From: Chloroflexota bacterium
GTDB taxonomy: Bacteria > Chloroflexota > Limnocylindria > Limnocylindrales > CSP1-4
DNA: 64,000 bases
Direction of reading: 5' to 3'
NCBI GenBank assembly: GCA_021786265.1
Contig: JAJYNP010000022.1
Span: 1-64,000 of the forward strand
Below the pieces are notes generated by a model that saw only the letters and a program-made list of their open reading frames with translations, did no database searches and was not told the DNA's origin. Below, one piece after another: positions 8,346 to 17,400 of this stretch; the first letter of the stretch is position 1, and each line of letters begins with the position of its first letter. A program made the translations under genes and the position numbers.

Positions 8346-8364
8346 GAACCGGGAGGCACGCGTG

Positions 8365-9741
8365 ATGCGCAGTGCGATTCGCCGGGCGACGCTCCTGCTG
8401 GCGTCGCTTGGGCTGCTGATGCTGGCGGCGGGGACGACGCGCGCCGCAGCGCCGCGCGTCGTCGTCCTGCCCCTCACCGGGATCGTCGACCAGGTCATGG
8501 CCAGCTACGTCCACGATGGCATCGCCCATGCCGCGGCGGAAGGGGCCGCCGCAGTGGTGTTCCAGATCGACACGCCGGGCGGGTTGCTCGACGCGATGCG
8601 CCCGATCACCCAGGAGATTCTCGAGTCGCCCGTGCCGGTGATCACCTGGGTCGCCCCGCAGGGCGCGCGGGCGGCGAGCGCGGGTACGTTCATCACGCTC
8701 GCGGGTGCCATCGCGCTGATGGCCCCGGGCACCAACATCGGGGCGGCCTCGCCGGTCGGGTCGGGCGGGCAGGACATCACCGGGACGGAGGGCCAGAAGG
8801 TCCTGAACGACACGATCGCCAACATCACGGCCATCGCGGAGGCCCGCAACCGGAACGCGGCCTGGGCCGTCTCGACCGTCCGCAACGCCACGTCGTCATC
8901 CGCGAACGATGCGGTGAGCGCCGGGGCCGTCGATGGCATCGCGGCGACGCTCCCCGACGTCCTGGCGTTCGCGTCGGGCCGACAGGTCCACGTCGGGACA
9001 CGGGTCGTCACGCTCTCCCTGGTCGGGGCGCAGACGGAACAACTGGCGATGAACCCGCTGCAGCAGCTCCTTCACCTCCTGGCCGACCCGAACCTCGCGT
9101 TCATCCTCTTCGTGCTGGGCGCCTACGGGCTGATCCTGGAGTTCGCGCATCCCAACCTGGTCACGGGCGCCCTGGGTGGGGTCGCGCTGATCCTCTCGTT
9201 CCTCGGGTTCGGAAGCCTCCCGCTGAACCTCGCGGGGCTGCTCCTGATCGTGCTCGCCCTGGTGCTGTTCGTGGTCGACATGACCGTGACGAGCCACGGG
9301 CTGGTGACGCTTGCCGGGATGGTCTGCTTCATCCTCGGCGCGGGGGCGCTCTACACGCAGCCCGGCCCGGCGGAGACGGGCGTCGGCGTGGCGTGGCCCA
9401 TCATCGCCGCGATGTCGGGCCTGACCGGCGCGTTCATGCTGGTCGTGGTGGCGGCCGCCTGGCGGGTGCGGCATCGCGTGCGGCTCCCCCTCGGGCTCGG
9501 GGGCAGCCAGGCCGGCGGCACCGTCGCCGTGCCGGCGGGGATGCCGGCGAGCGTCCGGCATCCGCTCGCGCCGGTCGGCACGGTGTACGCTGGGGGCGAG
9601 GAATGGAGCGCGCGCAGCGTGGACGGTGGCGCCCTCGATCGCGGAGCGAGCGTGCGGGTCGTCGGGCAGGACGGCCTGATGCTGGTCGTGGAACGTGCCG
9701 ATCCGCAGGGGTCGGCTGAGGTGGAGGTGCCTGGCCGATGA
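8365..9741 (+). CDS. NfeD family membrane-bound serine protease (ClpP-like)
   Basis: A 458-residue protein of the long NfeD type. It has a signal/anchor segment (residues 1-29, ending near TTRAAA), a ClpP-fold protease domain with Ser in RAASAGTF (about 105) and the general-base Lys in TEGQKVLNDT (about 145), then four or five hydrophobic helices (about 225-380), then a C-terminal OB-fold NfeD domain. The family cleaves stomatin-like partners, and the next gene encodes exactly such a partner. ATG 8365 has GGGAGG 8 bases upstream. Its stop overlaps the next start (ATGA). Confidence 0.9.
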   Translation: MRSAIRRATLLLASLGLLMLAAGTTRAAAPRVVVLPLTGIVDQVMASYVHDGIAHAAAEGAAAVVFQIDTPGGLLDAMRPITQEILESPVPVITWVAPQGARAASAGTFITLAGAIALMAPGTNIGAASPVGSGGQDITGTEGQKVLNDTIANITAIAEARNRNAAWAVSTVRNATSSSANDAVSAGAVDGIAATLPDVLAFASGRQVHVGTRVVTLSLVGAQTEQLAMNPLQQLLHLLADPNLAFILFVLGAYGLILEFAHPNLVTGALGGVALILSFLGFGSLPLNLAGLLLIVLALVLFVVDMTVTSHGLVTLAGMVCFILGAGALYTQPGPAETGVGVAWPIIAAMSGLTGAFMLVVVAAAWRVRHRVRLPLGLGGSQAGGTVAVPAGMPASVRHPLAPVGTVYAGGEEWSARSVDGGALDRGASVRVVGQDGLMLVVERADPQGSAEVEVPGR

Positions 9742-10724
9742 ACCTGGACCCGATTGCGCTCGGCGCGCTCGTGCTCGTCGTCGTCGTCCTGCTGGTGCTG
9801 GTGTACCTGTCGGTCCGCGTGGTCAACGAGTACGCGCGACTCGTCGTGTTCCGGTTCGGCCGCACCGGCCCGGACCTGGTCAAGGGCCCCGGGCTCATCT
9901 TCCTGATCCCGGTCGTGGACCGCCCGGTCACGGTGGACCTGCGCGAGCAGTTCATCGAGGTCCCCAGCCAGACCACCATCACCAAGGACAACGCCCCGAT
10001 CAACGTCGACTTCCTGATCTACTGGCGCATCGCCGACCCGCTGAAGAGCGTGGTGCAGGTGGCGTACTTTGCGGGCGCGCTGCAGGGCGTGGCGACCACC
10101 ACCCTGCGCGCAGTGATCGGCGACATCCTGCTCGACGAGGTGCTGTCGAAGCGCGAGCAGATCAACGAGATCCTGCGCACGAAGCTCGACGAGGTCACCG
10201 AGCGCTGGGGCGGCAAGGTCACCACGGTGGAGATCCGCGAGATCACCCCGCCGCGTGAAGTGCAGGACGCCATGAACCGGCAGCTCTCCGCGGAACGGAC
10301 GCGGCGCGCCGTGATCACCGAATCGGAAGGCACCCGCCAGTCCACGATCAACGTGGCCGAGGGCGACAAGCAGTCGGCGATCCTGCGCGCCGAGGGCGAC
10401 CGGCAGGCCGCGATCCTCCGCGCGGAGGGCTTCAGCCAGGCGCTCGAGCGGATCTTCGGTGCGGCCAGGGGCGTGGACGAGAAGACCATGGCGCTGCAAT
10501 ACCTGGAGGCGCTCAAGACGCTCGGCTCGGGTCCCGCCACCAAGTTCGTGATCCCGGTCGAGTTCACGGAGTTGCTGCGCCCCGTGACCCGCTACGTGGA
10601 GCGGGGCATGGCTGGACTGGCGCCCCGGGGCAGCACGGCCGCGCCTTCCGCCGCACCCCAGTCCCAGGTGCCCGGAGCGAGCGGGCAGCGGCCCGCAACC
10701 GACGCCGACCAGCCGGCGAGCTGA
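9738..10724 (+). CDS. SPFH/stomatin-like membrane protein
   Basis: A 328-residue stomatin/prohibitin-family protein. One N-terminal membrane helix (about 6-25) is followed by the SPFH domain (VVNEYARLVVFRFGRTG onward to about residue 190). An Ala/Glu/Arg-rich coiled coil contains the repeats EGDKQSAILRAEGDRQAAIL. The C-terminus is low-complexity Pro/Ala/Ser. Such proteins form large membrane rings that scaffold proteases. Its 4-base overlap with the NfeD protease gene is the classic partnership. Confidence 0.9.
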   Translation: MNLDPIALGALVLVVVVLLVLVYLSVRVVNEYARLVVFRFGRTGPDLVKGPGLIFLIPVVDRPVTVDLREQFIEVPSQTTITKDNAPINVDFLIYWRIADPLKSVVQVAYFAGALQGVATTTLRAVIGDILLDEVLSKREQINEILRTKLDEVTERWGGKVTTVEIREITPPREVQDAMNRQLSAERTRRAVITESEGTRQSTINVAEGDKQSAILRAEGDRQAAILRAEGFSQALERIFGAARGVDEKTMALQYLEALKTLGSGPATKFVIPVEFTELLRPVTRYVERGMAGLAPRGSTAAPSAAPQSQVPGASGQRPATDADQPAS

Positions 10725-10750
10725 CCTCTGTCGCCGGCGAGCTGACCTCT
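10712..10750 (+). repeat. 18-bp tandem duplication at the 3' end of the SPFH gene
   Basis: GCCGGCGAGCTGACCTCT occurs at 10712-10729 and again at 10733-10750. The first copy contains the stop codon (10722-10724), so the duplication lies across the gene end. It looks like a slippage product. Confidence 0.8.
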
Positions 10751-10806
10751 CGACACGCGGGACCCACTGGCCGAGAATCGCTCGAAACACCGCGCCCGGG
10801 GCCGGG

Positions 10807-10812
10807 TATCAT
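10807..10812 (+). promoter_or_regulatory. -10 box (TATCAT) for the REC-CpaE gene
   Basis: TATCAT with a predicted 5' UTR of about 30 bases that contains AGAGGT just before ATG 10850. Confidence 0.5.
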
Positions 10813-10849
10813 CCCCGCGACCCGAGCGAGGTTGCCCCAGAGAGGTCAG

Positions 10850-12040
10850 ATGGCCGCCGCCAGGATACTCATCGTCGACGACGATCCCGACACCCAGCGG
10901 GTGCTGGGTTACACGCTCAAGCAGGAGGGCTTTCAGGTCCTCATCGCCGTCGACGGCGCCGAGGCGCTGCGGGCCCGCGAGCGCGACAGGCCTGACCTGA
11001 TCCTGCTCGACATCATGCTCCCCAAGCTCGACGGGTACCAGGTCGCCGAGCGGATCCGTGCCGAGGAAGGGAGCGTCGCGCACGTCCCCATCATCATGGT
11101 GACGGCGGAGACGGATATCGAGCAGAAGGTCCGCGGCCTGCGGGCGGGTGCTGACGACTACCTGGTCAAGCCGTTCCACCCCGCCGAACTGCTCGCCCGG
11201 ATCCGGAGCCTGCTCGCCCGGTTCGCCCCCCGCTACGCGGAAACCTCGGGTCCTCCGGCCGCCGGGCGCGTGCTGGCGTTCTACGGCGCCAAGGGCGGCG
11301 TGGGCACCACGACCCTCGCGATCAACGCCGCGATCGCCCTTCAGCGCGACCAGGGCCGCCGCGTCGTGCTGGTCGACGGCAACCTGCAGTTCGGGGACCA
11401 CCGGGTGTTCCTCGACCTCGGCCTCGATCGGAAGTCGATCGTGGACGTGGTGGTCGCGCCGACCATCGACCAGGATCTCCTGAAGTCGGTGCTGATCCAC
11501 CACGACACCGGGATCGACCTGCTGCTCGCCCCTCCGTCCCCGGAGATGGCGGAGCTGGTCATCGCCGATCAGCACCACGTGACACAGATCATCGAGCTGC
11601 TGCGGCAGCGCTATGACTACGTGATCATCGACATCGACAAGCGGCTGGACGAGACGAACCTCGACGTGATCGCGGCGTCCGACGTGGTCTTCGTGGTGAT
11701 GACGGCGGACCTGTCCTGCCTGAAGAACGTCCGGCTCGTCCTCGAGACGATGTCGCAGCTGGGCATGGGATCCGGCCGCGTCCAGCTGGTCCTGAACCGC
11801 TCGACCGCCTACACGGGCATCACCATCAAGAACGCGGAGAGCGCCCTCCGGCGGCAGATCGGATACCAGGTCGTCAATGACTACCGCGTCGCGATCACCG
11901 CCCTGAACACCGGCGCGCCGTTCGCGGTTGCCAGATCGGACACCGCCCTCGGCAAGTCGGTGCTCGAGTTCGTGCGCCAGGCCGACCGCCTGGACACCCC
12001 GGGCACCGATGCCACGGAGCTGGCTCCGGCGGCGACCTGA
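10850..12040 (+). CDS. Response-regulator receiver domain fused to a CpaE/MinD-like ATPase
   Basis: A 396-residue two-domain protein. Residues 4-125 form a receiver domain with the acidic pocket VDDDPD, phosphoacceptor Asp about 54 (LLDIMLPKLDG) and Lys about 107 (LVKPF), so it looks phosphorylatable. Residues 138-380 form a MinD/ParA ATPase with the deviant Walker A GAKGGVGTTT, a switch-like LVDGNLQFGDH and IIDIDK as Walker B. This is the CpaE layout used in Tad/Flp pilus assembly or polar positioning, but CpaE receivers are often degenerate and this one is not. No pilus genes or histidine kinase are nearby. Start 10850 is chosen by AGAGGT upstream. Confidence 0.85.
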   Translation: MAAARILIVDDDPDTQRVLGYTLKQEGFQVLIAVDGAEALRARERDRPDLILLDIMLPKLDGYQVAERIRAEEGSVAHVPIIMVTAETDIEQKVRGLRAGADDYLVKPFHPAELLARIRSLLARFAPRYAETSGPPAAGRVLAFYGAKGGVGTTTLAINAAIALQRDQGRRVVLVDGNLQFGDHRVFLDLGLDRKSIVDVVVAPTIDQDLLKSVLIHHDTGIDLLLAPPSPEMAELVIADQHHVTQIIELLRQRYDYVIIDIDKRLDETNLDVIAASDVVFVVMTADLSCLKNVRLVLETMSQLGMGSGRVQLVLNRSTAYTGITIKNAESALRRQIGYQVVNDYRVAITALNTGAPFAVARSDTALGKSVLEFVRQADRLDTPGTDATELAPAAT

Positions 12041-12133
12041 CCCGGGTCGGCTCGTGCGGGGCGTCGACCGGGAGTGAAGCGCGCGTTTAGTCGCGGGTGA
12101 GCGGCCGGGGAGCCCCGGTGGATCGCCGCCCGG

Positions 12134-12139
12134 TAGGCT
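12134..12139 (+). promoter_or_regulatory. -10 box (TAGGCT) for yifB; leaderless layout
   Basis: TAGGCT ends 7 bases before ATG 12147, with no Shine-Dalgarno sequence between them. Confidence 0.5.
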
Positions 12140-12146
12140 CGGGTCC

Positions 12147-13724
12147 ATGCTGGCGACGCTCATCACCGCGGTCGTGGACGGCCTCGAGGGCGCGCTCATC
12201 CGGGTCGAGGTCGATGTGGCGCCCGGCCTGCCGGTCTGCCAGATCGTGGGCCTGCCGGACGCGGCGCTCTCAGAGGCACGGGAGCGCGTCCGCGGCGCCA
12301 TCCGCAACAGTGGGTTCGCGTATCCCCAGCAGCGCATCACCGTCAACCTTGCGCCGGCCGGCCGGCGCAAGCACGGGGCGGCCTACGACGTGGCCATCGC
12401 GGTGGGGGTCCTGGTCGCATCCGGGCAGGTGACGGCGTCTGGCGGGGACTGGGCCCTGCTCGGGGAGCTGTCGCTGTCGGGGGAGGTGCACCCGGTCGCC
12501 GGGGTGCTTCCCATGGTGCACACCCTCGCCCGCGCGGGCGCCCGGAGGGTGGGCGTGCCGGCCGCCAACGCGGCGGAGGCGGCGCTGGTCGAGGGGATCG
12601 AGGTCGAGCCGCTCCTCGGGCTCGACGACGCCGCGCGGCTGGTCGCCGGCCCGCGGGGCCGCCGCGCCGCCCGCGCCACCCGTGCGGCCGCTGTCGCGGT
12701 GTCCGGCACCCTCGAGGAACGGACGGCGTCTCGCGGCCCGCTGATCGACCCGGACGCCCCCGTCGACATGGCCGATGTACGGGGACAGGCCGCCGCGCGA
12801 TGGGCGCTGGAGATCGCCCTTGCAGGCGGTCACAGCCTGCTGCTGGTTGGACCGCCCGGCGCCGGCAAGACGCTCCTCGCGCGGGCGATCCCGGGGCTCC
12901 TGCCGCCGCTGGGCGAGCGCGAGGCGCTCGAGGTCACGGTGATCGCGAGCGTGGCGGGTCTGCTCGGCCCGGGTGACGGCCTCCGGCGGGTCCGTCCGTT
13001 CCGCGCACCTCACCACACGGCCTCGTACCCCGCCCTGGTCGGTGGCGGACCTCGGCTGGCACCCGGCGAGGTGAGCCTCGCACACACGGGCGTCCTTTTC
13101 CTGGACGAGCTGGCAGAGTTCGACCGGGACGTTCTCGAGGCGCTCAGGCAGCCGCTCGAGGAAGGGAGCGTGGTGATCGCACGGGCGCAGGGAGCGCTGC
13201 GGTTCCCGGCCGAGGTCCAGCTCGTGGCGGCCATGAACCCCTGCCGCTGCGGGTTCCACGGGGATCTGGATCGAGCCTGCACGTGCGCGCCGGGAGAGCC
13301 GGACCGGTACGTCCGTCGGATCAGCGGGCCGCTGCTGGACCGTCTCGACCTGCGGGTCGAGATGCCCCGGGTGCGCCCGACCGAGCTGCTCCTCGGGCCT
13401 GACCCGGAACCGAGCCCGGCCGTCGCCGCGCGCGTGGCAGCGGCGCGTGACCGGGCGCTCGAGCGGAACGGCGGGCGACTCAACGCCCGCCTGACCGGCC
13501 GCCAGACCATGGAGCTGTGCCGGCTCCACGAACGTGTGCGCGAACTGCTGGCGCTCATCGCGGCGCGGCGCAGCCTCACGGCCCGTGGGGTGCACCGGAT
13601 CCTCAGGGTCGCGCGGACCATCGCGGACCTCGACGGCCGGGCCGCGGTCGAGGACGCGGACCTGCTCGCGGCCGCGGACCTCCGGGATCCGTCCGCGCCG
13701 GCCAGACCCGACCTGGCGGCCTGA
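12147..13724 (+). CDS. YifB/ComM family Mg-chelatase-like AAA+ ATPase
   Basis: A 525-residue protein with the three family parts. An N-terminal ChlI domain (about 1-170) contains CQIVGLPDAALSEARERVR. The AAA+ Mg-chelatase core has Walker A GPPGAGKT (about 235-242), Walker B VLFLDELAEF and the CRCGF...CTCAP cysteine cluster. A C-terminal helical domain begins near LTGRQTMELC. ComM is a hexameric helicase that promotes branch migration during natural transformation. The immediate downstream neighbour is dprA, the other conserved transformation gene, two bases away. Confidence 0.93.
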   Translation: MLATLITAVVDGLEGALIRVEVDVAPGLPVCQIVGLPDAALSEARERVRGAIRNSGFAYPQQRITVNLAPAGRRKHGAAYDVAIAVGVLVASGQVTASGGDWALLGELSLSGEVHPVAGVLPMVHTLARAGARRVGVPAANAAEAALVEGIEVEPLLGLDDAARLVAGPRGRRAARATRAAAVAVSGTLEERTASRGPLIDPDAPVDMADVRGQAAARWALEIALAGGHSLLLVGPPGAGKTLLARAIPGLLPPLGEREALEVTVIASVAGLLGPGDGLRRVRPFRAPHHTASYPALVGGGPRLAPGEVSLAHTGVLFLDELAEFDRDVLEALRQPLEEGSVVIARAQGALRFPAEVQLVAAMNPCRCGFHGDLDRACTCAPGEPDRYVRRISGPLLDRLDLRVEMPRVRPTELLLGPDPEPSPAVAARVAAARDRALERNGGRLNARLTGRQTMELCRLHERVRELLALIAARRSLTARGVHRILRVARTIADLDGRAAVEDADLLAAADLRDPSAPARPDLAA

Positions 13725-13726
13725 GC

Positions 13727-15100
13727 ATGCTGGGCATCGGGTCCTGCGGACCGCTCGGGCCCGCCAGGACCGCGGACACGATCCTCCACGCCGCGCGGTC
13801 CGGGTCCATGGAGCCCTGCCACCTTGCCGAGGAGCGGCACGCGTGGGTCGTGCTGGCCACGGTCGACGGGGTGGGGGAGCGGACGCTGGCCGGCCTCGTT
13901 GCCACCCACGGGAGTGCGCGGCGGGCGTTGTGGCTCGCGGCCCGCGGCAGGATGGGCCGAGCCCTGGCACCGGCCGTTGACCAGCGGCGCGCGGCGATCC
14001 CCGCTCCGACCCTGGCCGGGATCGAGTCGGCCGCGCGTGATCCCGGACAGCGGCTCGCGTCGCTGGCCGCCGCAGGGGTCTGGACGATCACGCTCCTCGA
14101 CCCTGATTACCCGCCGCGCCTCCTCTCGCTCCTCACCCCGCCCCCCGTGCTCTTCGGGCAGGGGGATGTCCGCGCCTTGAGTGCGGCGCGCGCGGTCGCC
14201 ATCGTGGGCACGCGGCGCGCATCGCCCGCCGGGCGGTTCGAGGCATCACGGGCCGCCGCCGGCCTCGTGTCGCGCGGGGTGGCGGTCGTCTCCGGGCTGG
14301 CCGTCGGGATCGACGGAGCGGCCCACGCGGCGGCGCTCGAGTCGGGCGGCACGACTGTGGCCGCGATCGGCTCGGGGCACGCACGCCCGGGTCCCGCTGC
14401 CCACCGCTGGCTGGTGCGCCGGGTCCTGGAACGCGGCGCGCTCGTCGGGGAGTTGCCGCCCGCCGCGCGGGCGACCCGAGGCACGTATCCACGGCGCAAC
14501 CGGCTGATCGTTGCGCTCGCGGACGCGGTGCTCGTGGTCGAGGCGCCGTCGCGCAGCGGCGCGCTGATCACCGCACACCTGGCCATGGAGCAGAGCGTGC
14601 CGCTCTATGCGGCCCCCGGCCGGGAACAGTCCTCCTTGTCGGCTGGATGTCGCGACCTGCTCGACGACGGCTCCGCGCGCACCTTCACGGGCGTCGAGGC
14701 ACTCTGCGCGGACCTGGGCTGGGAGCCCTCCGCGGGCGGGGCGGCGGACCTCCGGCAGATGTTGTCCGGGGAACCGGCCGCCGAGCCTGCTGCGACACTG
14801 CCGGCGAAACCGCCCGGGGAACCGCCCGTCGGACCGCCGGCGAGCCGGTGCACGGGGCTGGCGGTTCCGGGCGAATGGCCCGCCTCACCCGGGCGGCTTC
14901 CCTCGCTGGGCGCCCCGGAGCGCCAGGTGGCACGCGTCCTCTCCCATGGTCCCGTCACGATGGACGAGCTGCTGGGAGCCACGCGGGCCGCTCCCGGTGA
15001 GCTCGCGGCCACGCTGACCCTGCTGCAGCTGCGAGGCCTCGCCCGCGTGATGGGGCCGCTGTACCTCCCCGCGGGCCCGCTGCTCACCGGGGTACCGTGA
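13727..15100 (+). CDS. dprA: DNA-processing protein DprA (Smf)
   Basis: About 457 residues. DprA binds incoming single-stranded DNA and loads RecA. The order is: helix-hairpin-helix-like SAM region (EERHAWVVLATVDGVGERTL), Rossmann domain (AIVGTRRASPAG, VVSGLAVGIDGAAH, TYPRRNRLIVALAD, SGALITAHLAMEQ), a Pro/Ala/Gly-rich linker of about 50 residues, and a C-terminal winged helix (PERQVARVLSHGPVTMDELL). The linker is longer than usual and internally repetitive. ATG 13727 has a weak GGCGG upstream; ATG 13808 is the alternative and sits closer to the first conserved residue. Confidence 0.92.
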   Translation: MLGIGSCGPLGPARTADTILHAARSGSMEPCHLAEERHAWVVLATVDGVGERTLAGLVATHGSARRALWLAARGRMGRALAPAVDQRRAAIPAPTLAGIESAARDPGQRLASLAAAGVWTITLLDPDYPPRLLSLLTPPPVLFGQGDVRALSAARAVAIVGTRRASPAGRFEASRAAAGLVSRGVAVVSGLAVGIDGAAHAAALESGGTTVAAIGSGHARPGPAAHRWLVRRVLERGALVGELPPAARATRGTYPRRNRLIVALADAVLVVEAPSRSGALITAHLAMEQSVPLYAAPGREQSSLSAGCRDLLDDGSARTFTGVEALCADLGWEPSAGGAADLRQMLSGEPAAEPAATLPAKPPGEPPVGPPASRCTGLAVPGEWPASPGRLPSLGAPERQVARVLSHGPVTMDELLGATRAAPGELAATLTLLQLRGLARVMGPLYLPAGPLLTGVP

Positions 15101-15164
15101 CCGCGAAGCACGACCACGTCGCGGCGGCGAGACCGGCGACGGGGCCTGCGTTGCGTCCGTCTGG

Positions 15165-15170
15165 TACCCT
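15165..15170 (+). promoter_or_regulatory. -10 box (TACCCT) for the Big_5/CAP gene
   Basis: TACCCT ends 9 bases before ATG 15180, the leaderless-type spacing. Confidence 0.4.
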
Positions 15171-15179
15171 GCAGGGCGG

Positions 15180-16955
15180 ATGAAGCGGGTCGGGCGCCCT
15201 GCCGGGTCACGCATCACCAGCCCCGCGCACATCGGGCCGGGGCCGTTGTGGACGGCCCTCCTGGTGATTGTCTCGATACCAGCCCTGGCGAGCGTCTACA
15301 TGCTGTTCCTGCGAAGCCATCCCCGCGCCCTCCGTCTCGCCGTGCTTGCGCTCCTGCTGGCGGCGGCCGGGTCGCTCGCGGTGTTCCGCCTCGTGCCGCA
15401 GACGGAGGGACACCGGCCCGCACCGGTGGACACGCAGGCGGTCGCACGGCTGGCCACGCCGCTCGTGGCGGGCGTGGCAGGCGACCAGGCGATCGACCTG
15501 TCGTTCAGCGCGCCGATGGACCAGGGCTCGGTGCAGGCGGCACTGACCGTCACGCCGGGCACGGGTGTCCGGCTGAACTGGTCGGCAGGCGGCACCGTGC
15601 TGTCGATCCTTCCCGTGGGCGCCTGGGCCCCCGGCACGTTCTACACGATCTCGGTCGGCTCGAGCGCCAGGACCGCGGCGGGCGGCACCCTGGTCTCGCC
15701 GGCTCGGGCGGTGTTCCTGACGGAGGACGCGCCGACGGCGACGATCACGGCGGTCGACATGACCGGCAAGCGGGCCAGCCCGTCGGCGGGGTTCCGCGTC
15801 ACATTCAGCCGGCCCGTGGACCTCGCAAGCCTCAGGTCCGGTTTCCGCATCACGCCGGCCGCGCCGGGTCAGCTGACGACCGGGCTGCAGCGCGGTGACC
15901 CGACGGTCGTGACCTTCGTGCCGGCAACACCGCTCGCGGCCGATACGACCTACGTCGTGACGTTCTCCGCCCCGGTGCTCGCGTCGGATGGGATGGCGGT
16001 GTCCGCGGTGCCGCGGCTGGTCGTCCGAACGCTGGCCCAGCCCGCGATCGTCCGGACAAGGCCGGCCGGGCACGCACAGGGGGTCGCCGCGGACGCCTCC
16101 GTGAGCGTCAGGTTCGACCGGTCGATGGACCGCGCCACGACACAGGCGGCGTTCCGGCTCCTGGCTGACCCGGCGGGCACGAGGGTGCCCGGCACGTTCA
16201 GCTGGGTGGAGAACGACACCGTGCTCGTGTTCAACCCGTCGCGAGCGCTGTCGGCCGGACACGTGTACACCCTGACCGTCGCCTCGTCGGCCACCGCCGT
16301 GGACGGCACGCGCGTGTCGCTCCCCGGCGGCACGGCGAGCCTGAGGGCGTCCTTCCGGGTCGCCTCGCCGCCCGCCCCGGCCCAGAAGCTGACGGCCTCC
16401 CCGTCGCCGACCACGACCCCCGCCCCCAGGCCCGCTCCGACCCCTGCGCCGACCCCCACGCCGACGCCTGCGCCCTCCGTGAGCGGGACGGCCCCGTGGC
16501 TGAGCGTGGAGCGGTACGCCCTGCAGCTGCTCAACTGCACCCGGACGGGCGGATGGGTCCGCTCGGACGGAAGCTGCGACGGGTATGGGTCGGGCAGGTA
16601 CAGCCCATACGTCGCCCCGCTGAGCCTGAGCGCCGGCATCTCGACTGACGTCTCACGGCCCTATGCCAAGTACCAGGCCGTGCGGGATGCCTGCAGTCAC
16701 TTCCTGGACGGAACCCCGGGCGACCGGCTCGCCCGCGCCGGGTACACCAGCTACCGGTGGGCTGAGAACATCGGGTGCCAGACCGGCGACCCGCGCCAGG
16801 TCGCGATCAACTCGCTCACCTTCTTCCAGTCCGAGAAGTCGTATGACGGCGGCCACTGGGTGAACCTCAAGAACCCGGAGTACTCCACGGTCGGGATCGG
16901 CGTCTGGGACTACAACGGGTACGTGCTGGTCGTCTTCGACTTCTACCATCCCTGA
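15180..16955 (+). CDS. Membrane-anchored surface protein with three Big_5-like domains and a CAP/SCP domain
   Basis: 591 residues. Two hydrophobic helices (about 22-44 and 50-71) anchor it. Three Ig-like repeats of the Big_5/SbsA type follow (about 90-180, 182-285, 288-390), each marked by DLSFSAPMD, VTFSRPVD or VRFDRSMD and a later FxPxxxLxxxTxYxV-like strand. Next comes a Pro/Thr/Ala linker (about 395-440) and then a CAP domain. The CAP residues can be read: His in CSHFLDGTPGDRLARAGY, Glu in WAENIGC, His in GGHWVNLKNPEY. Four Cys in the domain could form two disulfides. It is probably displayed outside the cell; the CAP activity is unknown. A 4-base gap leads to the next gene. Confidence 0.8.
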   Translation: MKRVGRPAGSRITSPAHIGPGPLWTALLVIVSIPALASVYMLFLRSHPRALRLAVLALLLAAAGSLAVFRLVPQTEGHRPAPVDTQAVARLATPLVAGVAGDQAIDLSFSAPMDQGSVQAALTVTPGTGVRLNWSAGGTVLSILPVGAWAPGTFYTISVGSSARTAAGGTLVSPARAVFLTEDAPTATITAVDMTGKRASPSAGFRVTFSRPVDLASLRSGFRITPAAPGQLTTGLQRGDPTVVTFVPATPLAADTTYVVTFSAPVLASDGMAVSAVPRLVVRTLAQPAIVRTRPAGHAQGVAADASVSVRFDRSMDRATTQAAFRLLADPAGTRVPGTFSWVENDTVLVFNPSRALSAGHVYTLTVASSATAVDGTRVSLPGGTASLRASFRVASPPAPAQKLTASPSPTTTPAPRPAPTPAPTPTPTPAPSVSGTAPWLSVERYALQLLNCTRTGGWVRSDGSCDGYGSGRYSPYVAPLSLSAGISTDVSRPYAKYQAVRDACSHFLDGTPGDRLARAGYTSYRWAENIGCQTGDPRQVAINSLTFFQSEKSYDGGHWVNLKNPEYSTVGIGVWDYNGYVLVVFDFYHP

Positions 16956-16959
16956 CGGC

Positions 16960-17271
16960 ATGATTCGCGACGCGATCCTGCACCTGCTGAACGAGCAGCC
17001 GCTGATCGTCGACCTTCCCGCGCTCCCGGCCGCCGGTGACACGTGCGTGGTGTGCAGCAACCTGCGCATGACCAGCGGGAAGCGGCCAGTCTGGGTGGAC
17101 CGCGGCGACAACGTCTTCGTGTTCCCCCTCGCCCAGGTGCGGTTCCTCGAGGTGCCTGCCGTGGCTGCGGAGGCCGGCGCGTCCGACGAGATGGCGGTCG
17201 CCGACCGCGAGCCGGACCCGGTGGAGCTCGAGCTGGACGAGGATCTGCTCCGGCGGATCCGCGAGACCTGA
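16960..17271 (+). CDS. Small CxxC protein of unknown function
   Basis: 103 residues, no family recognised. It has a CVVCSNLRM motif near residue 27, a hydrophobic beta-like stretch (NVFVFPLAQVRFLEV) and an acidic C-terminal third (DREPDPVELELDEDLLRRI). The single CxxC could be redox-active or half of a shared metal site. It starts 4 bases after the Big_5/CAP gene, so the two are probably co-transcribed. The acidic tail suggests a binding protein. Codon use matches the neighbours. Confidence 0.65.
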   Translation: MIRDAILHLLNEQPLIVDLPALPAAGDTCVVCSNLRMTSGKRPVWVDRGDNVFVFPLAQVRFLEVPAVAAEAGASDEMAVADREPDPVELELDEDLLRRIRET

Positions 17272-17386
17272 TCGCCCGGGACGGCACTGGCGACATCCTC
17301 GGCCACCGGCTCCGCGTGGCCTCAGCGCGGCCTGCGCGGGCGATCGCCAGCCAGTCGGCGGTGACCGGGGCGTAAGGGGCGGGTGC

Positions 17387-17392
17387 TACACT
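17387..17392 (+). promoter_or_regulatory. -10 box (TACACT) for topA; leaderless layout
   Basis: TACACT ends 8 bases before ATG 17401; no Shine-Dalgarno sequence is present. Confidence 0.55.
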
Positions 17393-17400
17393 CCCGCCCG

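Noticed and set aside
8344..8364. ATG 8344 as start of the NfeD protease
   Set aside because: It overlaps the TACGAT -10 box. ATG 8365 has GGGAGG upstream and gives a normal signal peptide.
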